Source: an uncultured Planctomycetota bacterium
GTDB lineage: Bacteria > Planctomycetota > Planctomycetia > Pirellulales > Thermoguttaceae
DNA length: 41,505 nt
Reading direction: 5' to 3'
NCBI GenBank assembly: GCA_902772705.1
Contig: CACYBR010000200.1
Location: forward strand, 1-41,505
Shown here: piece after piece, positions 8,962-15,270 of the stretch
Layout: each line of letters opens with the position of its first letter
Numbering within the stretch: the first letter of the stretch is position 1
The notes under the pieces: generated by a model
Told to the model about the DNA's origin: nothing
The model's database searches: none
The model's input: the letters and a program-made list of their open reading frames with translations, nothing else
Program-made: the position numbers and the translations under genes

Positions 8962-10416
8962 ATGTTAGTCGTTTTTATAGTAAGTTTTTCCGTAGCGCTC
9001 ATCGTTTCGTCGATGTGCTCTATTGCCGAATCCGTTCTCTTGAGTCTTTCAACGGCCCAACTTGTAGAGATTTCCAAAAAGAATCCTAAGGTAGGAAAAA
9101 TATGGGAGGAGTTCAAGAAGGACGTCAACGCGCCAGTTACGGCAATTCTTACGCTGAACACGGCGGCGCACACGATAGGCGCTTCTTTCGCCGGCGCGTC
9201 CTTCGCCGATCTGACGGGCGACAATTGGGTCGGCGCGTTTTCGCTCGTCTTTACGTTTATAATGTTGCAGTTTACCGAGATACTGCCGAAGACGCTGGGG
9301 GTGCGTTTTAATCGCAGTTTGGCGCTGGTCATTGCCCGGCCGTTAAGCTGGCTGACGTATCTGTCTCAGCCGCTTTTCTACCTTTTTCGTATTTTGAATC
9401 GTCCCTTTGAGCCGAAGACGGTGGTTTCAGAACCGCCTCTTGGCGCGGTTCAGGAAATCATGCTCCTCACTTCGCTGGCGCGCAGCCGTTCCCAGTTGGA
9501 CGTTGAGCAGGAAAAGATCATTTTGGCGACGTTACGACTTTCCAGCACTCTGGCGTCCGACGTTATGGTTCCCATTTCCGACGTTTCCATGTTCTCGGAC
9601 GGCATGTCCGTCGCCGAGGCGCTTGAGATTGGCAAAAGCGATTCTCACACGCGTTTTCCCGTGTATTACAGGAACGACCGCTCGCTGATTATCGGTTATG
9701 TCAACGTCAAGGAACTCATTGGACGCGACGTTTGGGGGACGAAAGAAGACGGTAATTCCGACCAGAACGCCTGCGGAATTGTGAGCTGTATGCGGAAGAT
9801 TATTCGCGTCGAGCCCACGGCGAAGGCCTCCGACGTCCTTAATATTCTCGTGAAGCAACATGAGCACATCGCGCTGGTCGTGAGCTCGATCGACCAGAAG
9901 AATCTCGGCGTGTTGACGCTTGAAGATCTTGTCGAGGAGCTTGTCGGCGAGATTGAAGACGAATTTGATCGTTTGCCTGATTCTGTTCATCTTTCTCCAG
10001 TTTACGTTCGCGTGGGGGGCGGCGCGCCGCTGCGTACGGTCGCCGAGAGCGTGATGAAGACCTTTCCCAACGATTCGAAAGAATTGCTGGACGATTTTGC
10101 AAGGTTCGATCAGAACTCCCGTTTTACCAATTGGTTTGAGGAAAGACGTCCTGGCGGAGTCGTAAGAAACGACCGTCTTGACGTAGGGGCGTTAACGATC
10201 TGGATTCGCCGCGCTCGTCGTGATCAGGTCTTTGACGCTCAGATCCAAAAAAGCGTTACGATGGTTCCTCGAATCAACGCGTTTCCAGTTCTTGCACGAC
10301 CGGAAAACGTTGAAGCGAAGGGAATCGGCTCCGAGGTTTGCAAGACAGACGCGGAGCAAGACGTCGCGCTCAATGGAACGGACGCCGATTCGAACGAGAC
10401 AGTCGTTGGGTTTTGA
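8962..10416 (+). CDS. CNNM/CorC-family membrane protein with paired CBS domains
   Basis: An N-terminal DUF21 (CNNM transmembrane) domain begins LVVFIVSFSVALIVSSMCSI with the family's AES motif directly after. It is followed by two CBS modules (MVPISDVSMF... and RVEPTAKASDVLNILV...) and a C-terminal CorC/HlyC domain ending near VGALTIWIRRARR. Proteins of this class act at the membrane and are linked to Mg2+ or Co2+ homeostasis. From ATG 8962 the protein has 484 residues; a TTG at 8890 would add 24 residues, but GAGGAG touches that codon directly and a promoter ends just before it. A tail of about 60 polar residues after the CorC domain is not conserved in the family as I know it. The TauE-like gene follows 54 bases downstream. 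Confidence 0.88.
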   Translation: MLVVFIVSFSVALIVSSMCSIAESVLLSLSTAQLVEISKKNPKVGKIWEEFKKDVNAPVTAILTLNTAAHTIGASFAGASFADLTGDNWVGAFSLVFTFIMLQFTEILPKTLGVRFNRSLALVIARPLSWLTYLSQPLFYLFRILNRPFEPKTVVSEPPLGAVQEIMLLTSLARSRSQLDVEQEKIILATLRLSSTLASDVMVPISDVSMFSDGMSVAEALEIGKSDSHTRFPVYYRNDRSLIIGYVNVKELIGRDVWGTKEDGNSDQNACGIVSCMRKIIRVEPTAKASDVLNILVKQHEHIALVVSSIDQKNLGVLTLEDLVEELVGEIEDEFDRLPDSVHLSPVYVRVGGGAPLRTVAESVMKTFPNDSKELLDDFARFDQNSRFTNWFEERRPGGVVRNDRLDVGALTIWIRRARRDQVFDAQIQKSVTMVPRINAFPVLARPENVEAKGIGSEVCKTDAEQDVALNGTDADSNETVVGF

Positions 10417-10470
10417 GCGATAATCCTGGCGAGCGGACATTTTGCGTGATAAACGGCGGAGCAGAGCAAC

Positions 10471-11418
10471 GTGGAAGGCTTTTCCTGGGTAGAGTGGATC
10501 GTTCTGGCGCTCTTGTCTCCTCTTGTCGGCTTTGTCGGGATGTTCTCGGGCGGTTTTTGGGGCGTTGGATGCGGGTGGCTGGTTGTTCCGTCGATGCTTG
10601 TCTTTTTTGACTGCACCCCCATGCAGGCGGCGGGCGTTGGACTCCTTCAAATGGCGCCGTCAATATTAGGACCCGTGATCAAAGAGGCTCCGAAAATAGG
10701 CTGGGGAAAGCCCTCGATAGGACGTAATCTCGTCATGCCAATGGCGCTTGGCGCGTTCGTTACGTCGTTTTGCGGACGGCCGATCAATATTTTCTTCAAT
10801 GAACTCTGTGGCAATAAAGCGATCTTTACCTTCTTTGGAATCTTTATGTTCGTCGTTGGATATCAGACGCTCTTTGGCAAGACGCGCAAGTACAACGATA
10901 CGAGTCCGATGAAGTTTACCAGAATGACGACGGTCTGGGCGTTAATAGGCGGGTTTGCGGCAGGCGTCTTCAGCTCCGTCCTTGGAGTAGGCGGCGCGAT
11001 GGTCTTCCGGCCAACGCTGGCGTCGGGATTTAAAACGTCCGAAGAGGATACGGCGCGTGCGACGCGCTTTCTGCTTTTGTCCACGACAATAACGGGAGGG
11101 GCGACGTATTTGCTCGCGTCGGACCAGGGAATTGACGCTAAAATACTCGTTTTGGCCGCCGCGATTGCCGTTGGCGGCGCGATTGGCTTTCCTCTTGGCG
11201 TCCAAGCCCATAACGTCGTTCTCAAAGCGGGTTACGCGAATATTGCTCAGCGGAGCTTTGCCGTTATCTGCGCTATCGTTATGATCAACGCCGCTTTTTC
11301 CGTGCTGGGATTGGAAGAGATAAGCCGCTATGTTATGTTTGGAGCGGCTGTTTTGCTGATGGCTTTTCTCCTTTTGTTCGTCTGGGTCGCCAAACGCCGT
11401 CTGAGAAATCCACTATGA
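10471..11418 (+). CDS. TauE/SafE-family anion exporter-like membrane protein
   Basis: This 315-residue protein has about eight or nine hydrophobic segments. The two family half-repeats are visible: LVGFVGMFSGGFWGVGCGWLVVPS in the first (about 18-40) and GGFAAGVFSSVLGVGGAMVFRP in the second (about 160-181), each a glycine-rich inverted-repeat motif of TauE/SafE transporters. The family exports sulfite, sulfoacetate or other organosulfur anions. Nothing around the gene reveals the substrate. The start is GTG 10471 with GGAG upstream. It is probably in one transcript with the CBS-domain gene. Confidence 0.87.
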   Translation: MEGFSWVEWIVLALLSPLVGFVGMFSGGFWGVGCGWLVVPSMLVFFDCTPMQAAGVGLLQMAPSILGPVIKEAPKIGWGKPSIGRNLVMPMALGAFVTSFCGRPINIFFNELCGNKAIFTFFGIFMFVVGYQTLFGKTRKYNDTSPMKFTRMTTVWALIGGFAAGVFSSVLGVGGAMVFRPTLASGFKTSEEDTARATRFLLLSTTITGGATYLLASDQGIDAKILVLAAAIAVGGAIGFPLGVQAHNVVLKAGYANIAQRSFAVICAIVMINAAFSVLGLEEISRYVMFGAAVLLMAFLLLFVWVAKRRLRNPL

Positions 11419-11860
11419 CGCAACCGCAGGGGAGCGGCGAACGTTTGATAGCGCCGTGTCGTTATTTGACTTTTTGAGAGGGCTGATTTTCCTGTCGGGC
11501 ATAAGGGAGAAAGGAATTTGTCTCCAGATTAACTAGGATTAACTCTTCCGTGTTTATTTTGTAACTTCAAGGACGGGACCCGTCAAACGTTTTATCGTTA
11601 TAACGGTTTATTTGACGTTGTCTCCACGCAATCTGCTCGATTCCTTTTTACGGCATTAGAACACGAAAAGCTTCATAAGCAGATTCAGCGTCCTTGAACG
11701 AACGCTTTCGAACGCGGATGACAGAGAAAGAGAATTTTTCGCAAATTGATCTTTCGGTTAAGAATGGTTGCGATAGCCAAGGCTTTTCTTTGCGTTATAT
11801 TGCTGTAAAGTCATCCGTTCTTCGAGTATTGGTTTGAATTTTGATTTTTAAAATTCGTTC
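11419..11860. other. gene-free stretch after the TauE-like gene
   Basis: I see no credible reading frame on either strand. It is AT-richer than the flanking genes. A possible -10 (TATATT, about 11806) has no convincing -35. It may be the long 3' untranslated region of the TauE transcript or the upstream part of the structured element that follows. Confidence 0.5.
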
Positions 11861-12005
11861 GTCCTGAGCGTCTCGACGCATGAGAGGCTCTTCTGAAATC
11901 AGAATTCCTGCGGTAACAGGCGTGGCGAAGGAAACGCTGACACAACCGCTCTAACTTCCCATTTGTCGTCAGGACATGTTGCCCTGATGACGTAATGGGT
12001 TTTCT
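11861..12005 (+). ncRNA. candidate structured RNA or attenuator ending in a terminator
   Basis: GTCCTGA (11861-11867) is perfectly complementary to TCAGGAC (11969-11975), enclosing several small hairpins: GCGT/ACGC with loop CTCG, TTCTG/CAGAA, CCTG/CAGG and GCGT/ACGC. The TCAGG arm is also the 5' arm of the terminator hairpin at 11958-11999. The two pairings exclude each other, as in riboswitches and attenuators. I do not recognise it as a known RNA class (no cobalamin, SRP, tmRNA or RNase P signature). No gene lies directly downstream, so an independent small RNA is equally possible. Confidence 0.4.
11958..12005 (+). terminator. rho-independent terminator
   Basis: A long slightly bulged stem: CCCATT...GTCAGG pairs with CCTGATGAC...AATGGG, followed by TTTTCT. 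It lies more than 500 bases beyond the nearest upstream gene, so it ends either a long 3' tail or a small RNA. Confidence 0.65.
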
Positions 12006-12070
12006 CTAAAGTAATTTACACATATATCCGGACTGGTCCGGGTTTAAAGCGTTTAAATTCGAGAGCTGTT

Positions 12071-12100
12071 TCTTCCGGAAGGAAGACTTTTTTCTTTTTT
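12071..12100 (+). terminator. rho-independent terminator
   Basis: A compact stem TCTTCC, loop GGAA, GGAAGA, then a T-rich run (CTTTTTTCTTTTTT). It ends 20 bases before the next promoter, insulating the downstream unit from read-through. Confidence 0.7.
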
Positions 12101-12120
12101 AACGATTTTTTTCATAAAAG

Positions 12121-12148
12121 TTGCAATGGCGTTTTTCAGACCTATAAT
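12121..12148 (+). promoter_or_regulatory. sigma-70-type promoter of leader copy A
   Basis: TTGCAA, 16 bases, then TATAAT (12143-12148). Predicted transcription start is near 12155, giving a leader of about 147 bases, nearly the same as in copy B. Confidence 0.65.
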
Positions 12149-12194
12149 GCTATTAGCAGGGTCGTCAGGCGTTATTCAGACAACTTTTGGGAAG

Positions 12195-12301
12195 GGATTT
12201 TCCCGGAGCTGGATTGGGTCTGCGATTCGTTGATTCCTAAGGATGGCGTATCGCCTCAGGGCGGTACTCGGCAGTAATGTTGAGAGTTAACGGGGGTTGC
12301 G
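12195..12301 (+). promoter_or_regulatory. conserved leader element, copy A
   Basis: The 79 bases before ATG 12302 match 68 of the 79 bases before ATG 14623, with no gaps. An 8-bp hairpin at 12248-12267 (GTATCGCC, loop TCAG, GGCGGTAC) is kept in both copies; two pairs differ but still pair (A-U to G-U, U-G to U-A). TCCCG at 12201-12205 can pair with CGGGG at 12291-12295, which overlaps the ribosome-binding site. I infer a cis-regulatory RNA controlling translation. It matches no riboswitch class I know. Confidence 0.6.
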
Positions 12302-12525
12302 ATGCTTGCTTTGCCAGTGGTCTCAGGGTTCATTTTGAGCCTTTTGTTTGCGGGCGCGTTGATTTTTTTCCGGATATTTTCATCTCTCTGCATGAAACGA
12401 CCTGGCGCGCCGTACGTATTTCTTCATGGTTTCCACCTGTTGTGGGAGCGGCGTTTTTGTACGCCGGCATTGTTGAAAACGATCGCGTATTGATTCGAGG
12501 CGCGAGGTCGTTATCAACACGATAG
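12302..12525 (+). pseudogene. probably frameshifted copy of the small two-TM protein
   Basis: The frame from ATG 12302 codes 63 residues (stop at 12488-12490). Its start, MLALPVVSGFILSLLFAG, aligns with the small protein at 14623 (MHSLPAIPGIVLFLLFAI) across the first membrane segment. The second membrane segment is not in this frame. It appears in the frame of ATG 12277 as FPPVVGAAFLYAGIV, similar to YVVGAFVSGLAFG of the protease at 15271, up to a stop at 12523-12525. A frameshift between about 12370 and 12430 would join the two. It could instead be a real 63-residue one-TM protein. GGGGG upstream of ATG 12302 is a usable ribosome-binding site. Confidence 0.45.
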
Positions 12526-12771
12526 CCGACCCGCGCGTTTGATTAATTCTCATGAGATAATCCGCCTTCGGGAGAACGAGCGTTTCCTGAGGTTAGCGCC
12601 GTCCAGACGAAACGGAAGAAGCGTTCTGAGACGTTCTTTAGTCGGCGGCGTTCCAGAGGGAAGCAGTCGCCGATGACGACCTGTATTCGAGCGCTTCTTT
12701 CGTCTGAAACGTTCCGGATTTTTATCGTACGAAATGATTCTTTTCGAACTCATTTTAAAGGAGTATTGGCA

Positions 12772-14301
12772 ATGAAGAAACCATTGATCTTCCTTTTAAG
12801 TTGTTTTGTCCTTTCGGCGACCATTGCGTGTCTCGTATGGTCGTTCAGGCATTTCCAGCCGCAGTTTAACAACGGCGCATCCTCCGAGGCGTCTTTCGAT
12901 CTTCCGGCAGAGCGTCCCATGCTTGCTTCCGACATGCAGAATTATGTCAGTCGTGAAGAAGTCGCGAAGATTCAGGAGGCGATCCAGAAGCTTAGCGACA
13001 ATAGTAAAGAAATTGCCCTGCGCTTCGGCATTCTTGCCGACGACGTCAGAATGTTGAAAGAGAAACAGATTGAGCCCAAACCAGAGCTTTTGGTTTTAAC
13101 GGGCGACAACGGCGTCTTGGCGGCGCCTCTTGACGCTTTCTCCGACAAGTCTGACGTCCTGGCGCCCAGTACCGCGTACTTCGCCAATGCTGCCGCCAGT
13201 TCCGAATCCCGGGAGTCGACGTCGTTCTCGGACCTTTCTCATACCAACGCGCTTCAAACGCCGCAGTCGGAGGACTCTGAAAATTTGGTCGAGCTTGCGT
13301 CGGCTCTTGAGCCTAAACTTGAAGAGCCTAAACTTGAAGCGCCCAATTGGGAGAAGATCCATGACGCCGTCTATGGAGGCGTTTTGTTGATTCGATGTGA
13401 AAGCTACGAATCGCCGAACGTCCATGAAGGAAAAAGAACCAATTATGGCTCTGGTTTTATTGTCAAACTCTTTGATCGATACTTCATTGTGACTGTCGAA
13501 CACTTGATTAGAGGGTTCCAACCTCACGAAATCACGATCAAGACTGTCAGAAAGAATCATATAACAAACTACGAGTATTTCGCTTGTTTTCCGTGGATTG
13601 ACACGGTTGTCTTCGAGATAAGTCGCGAAGAAATCGAAAAGTTTCCAGAAATAACCGTTTTCAAGCCCGGTGAAAGCGAGAAACTTGGGCTTTATGAAAA
13701 TATTATCGCGATCGGCAATCCTCCCGGTTTTCCGGGACATACGCTTATGGGTTCGGTAAGCAATAAGAACTTTTTCCTGGATAGCGACGATGAGCTTCCT
13801 TCCTGTCGTTATCTTGAGCTGAACGCCTCCTTGACCGCCGGAATGAGCGGAGGTCCAATTATCGACAGTCGGGGAAATGTCGTTTCGATGGTTAAGGCGA
13901 CGCTTGACAACTTTGTTCATAGGAACGGTTACGAGATCAGTTTCCCGATTGGCGTCTCTTACGGGATCAGAATGGAGGACATTGTCTCCGCGATAGCCAA
14001 TCGTATCAATAACAGCTCCTGGGGGTATACGCAACTGGGGGTCGAACTTAAGGACGTTCTCAACGAAACGTACGGAGTTTCTGGCGTGGCGGTGACCCGA
14101 GTCGTTCCTAATTCGCCGGCCGCCGCCGCTGGATTGCTCGAAGGCGATCAGATTGTACAATTCAAAGGGAAAAGCCCAACGGATTATCATGAACTGGAGT
14201 ATCTTATCGCGATATCTGAGCCCGGAGAAGCGCAAATCGAGCTCCTTCGCAGAGGAGAACCTATAACGAGGACCGTGAAGTTGACTTACTTGAAACAGTG
14301 A
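12772..14301 (+). CDS. membrane-anchored trypsin-like serine protease with C-terminal PDZ domain
   Basis: This 509-residue protein starts at ATG 12772, eight bases after AAAGGAG; a longer frame from 12673 lacks such a site. Residues 4-24 form a signal anchor. A coiled-coil-like segment follows (about 60-100, REEVAKIQEAIQKLSDN). A Ser/Thr-rich linker ends with the short repeat EPKLEEPKLEAP. The trypsin-like domain keeps all three catalytic sites: His in VTVEHLIRG, Asp in WIDTVVFEIS and Ser in GMSGGP. A PDZ domain at the end contains VVPNSPAAAAGLLEGDQIV. It resembles HtrA/Deg proteases, acting outside the inner membrane. The usual TNxHV around the histidine is VEHL here. It lies between two small two-TM genes with related leaders. 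Confidence 0.88.
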   Translation: MKKPLIFLLSCFVLSATIACLVWSFRHFQPQFNNGASSEASFDLPAERPMLASDMQNYVSREEVAKIQEAIQKLSDNSKEIALRFGILADDVRMLKEKQIEPKPELLVLTGDNGVLAAPLDAFSDKSDVLAPSTAYFANAAASSESRESTSFSDLSHTNALQTPQSEDSENLVELASALEPKLEEPKLEAPNWEKIHDAVYGGVLLIRCESYESPNVHEGKRTNYGSGFIVKLFDRYFIVTVEHLIRGFQPHEITIKTVRKNHITNYEYFACFPWIDTVVFEISREEIEKFPEITVFKPGESEKLGLYENIIAIGNPPGFPGHTLMGSVSNKNFFLDSDDELPSCRYLELNASLTAGMSGGPIIDSRGNVVSMVKATLDNFVHRNGYEISFPIGVSYGIRMEDIVSAIANRINNSSWGYTQLGVELKDVLNETYGVSGVAVTRVVPNSPAAAAGLLEGDQIVQFKGKSPTDYHELEYLIAISEPGEAQIELLRRGEPITRTVKLTYLKQ

Positions 14302-14437
14302 ATCGGCTTCGCTGGGTCGCGGCGTTTTAATGACCGTTAGTTTTTGTTCGAGTTCACGGGCCGATTATTTGAAGATCGACCATAAAACGACTTAGTAGAG
14401 AATTTTCCGGATATAACATTTTTTTCTTGAAATAATG

Positions 14438-14466
14438 TTGTATCGGTTTCTCTTTGGAGGTATAAT
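14438..14466 (+). promoter_or_regulatory. sigma-70-type promoter of leader copy B
   Basis: TTGTAT, 17 bases, then TATAAT (14461-14466). Distance from the -10 to the start codon is almost the same as in copy A, so promoter and leader appear to have been duplicated together. Confidence 0.6.
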
Positions 14467-14513
14467 CCCGAAGCAAACGAATCGTCAGACGTCGGTAAAG
14501 CGACGTCGGGGAT

Positions 14514-14622
14514 ACGGATTTTTCCCGGGGTGGATTTCACCCACGATTCGTTGACGACTAAGGATGGCGTGTCGCCTCAGGGCGATACTCGGCAATTATG
14601 TTGAGAATTAACGGGGCTTGTA
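14514..14622 (+). promoter_or_regulatory. conserved leader element, copy B
   Basis: This is the second copy of the leader block. The hairpin GTGTCGCC, loop TCAG, GGCGATAC lies at 14569-14588. A further hairpin GGGTG/CACCC (14527-14541) is seen only here. TCCCG (14523-14527) can pair with CGGGG (14612-14616) at the ribosome-binding site, as in copy A. Confidence 0.6.
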
Positions 14623-15054
14623 ATGCACTCTTTACCAGCGATCCCAGGAATAGTCTTGTTTCTCTTGTTTGCGATCTGCGCGTGTGGATTTCTATCGAAC
14701 CTTTCTAAGTATCGAAGGCTGGTCGCGTCGCGAACTCTTTGCGCGTCGCGGGCGCGCAGGCGCGTCCGCGTTCGACTCTGCGTTTGTTTTGTCGGCGTTT
14801 TGCTGTTTGGCGGAAGCTTTGTTTTCGCCATGATGAATCCCGTGGCGTCATCCTTTGCGGCTCAAAAGCCGCAGGGGGACGTCGTCGAGTCTGAAACTCA
14901 GACTGAGGGTTTCCGTTTTATGACAGTTAACGCGTCGACCTCAGAATCGTCCGCCGCGACGACGTCCTCTTCCGAAGAGTCGACCGGTTCTTCAGAGACG
15001 CGTGGTTACGTTTCATTTATGCCTTTAATTCCCGCTCGAGTTTCTGATTTCTGA
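14623..15054 (+). CDS. small two-TM protein with Ser/Thr/Glu-rich exported tail
   Basis: This 143-residue protein has a first membrane segment at about 6-24, then a very basic loop (YRRLVASRTLCASRARRR), a second membrane segment at about 49-68 (VCFVGVLLFGGSFVFAMM) and a low-complexity tail rich in Ser, Thr and Glu. The positive-inside rule puts the loop in the cytoplasm and the tail outside. I recognise no family. Its N-terminal plan recurs at the start of the protease encoded at 15271 and, broken, at 12302. A weak hairpin terminator lies 30 bases downstream. A role as partner or sensor for the neighbouring proteases is a guess from context. Confidence 0.65.
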   Translation: MHSLPAIPGIVLFLLFAICACGFLSNLSKYRRLVASRTLCASRARRRVRVRLCVCFVGVLLFGGSFVFAMMNPVASSFAAQKPQGDVVESETQTEGFRFMTVNASTSESSAATTSSSEESTGSSETRGYVSFMPLIPARVSDF

Positions 15055-15081
15055 CGTTCCTGCTCGCCAGAACGAGCGAAG

Positions 15082-15100
15082 CGCTCTGAAAGAGCGTTTT
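15082..15100 (+). terminator. weak terminator-like hairpin
   Basis: CGCTCT, loop GAA, AGAGCG, then TTTT. The stem is short, so read-through into the downstream protease gene is likely. Confidence 0.35.
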
Positions 15101-15119
15101 CCGGCGTGTCGTTTTCCAC

Positions 15120-15148
15120 TTGACTAGGAACGTCTTTTTGGGTAGGGT
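15120..15148 (+). promoter_or_regulatory. possible sigma-70 promoter for the second protease gene
   Basis: TTGACT, 17 bases, then TAGGGT. The -10 is poor. It would give a leader of about 115 bases. Confidence 0.35.
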
Positions 15149-15219
15149 GCTCCGAACGGTTACGGCTGTTCATTGATAAAAGTTGAAAGAGGGCGTGAGG
15201 CAAGCTATGCCTTTCGACT

Positions 15220-15270
15220 CTGGAATCCAGCGTCATGGTCGACGCTGGAAAAGCGCTAGCGGAGGGTTTC
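15220..15270 (+). promoter_or_regulatory. leader hairpin before the second protease
   Basis: CCAGCGTC (15227-15234) pairs perfectly with GACGCTGG (15241-15248) around a 6-base loop. A competing hairpin, CTGG (15220-15223) with CCAG (15227-15230), uses the same arm. The ribosome-binding site GGAGG is at 15261-15265. An in-frame ATG at 15235 lies inside the loop and is unlikely to be the start. Confidence 0.45.

Noticed and set aside
11861-12005. Known RNA classes (cobalamin or c-di-GMP riboswitch, SRP RNA, tmRNA, RNase P, 6S RNA)
   Set aside because: None of the signature sequences I know for these is present. I cannot exclude 6S RNA on structure alone.
12277-12525. 82-codon frame starting inside the conserved leader
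   Set aside because: A similar frame begins at 14598, but its amino acids are less conserved than those of the frame 25 bases later, and ATG 12302 and 14623 have the better ribosome-binding sites. I kept its second half only as evidence for a frameshift.
12673-12771. N-terminal extension of the first protease
   Set aside because: AAAGGAG directly precedes ATG 12772, which opens a proper signal anchor.
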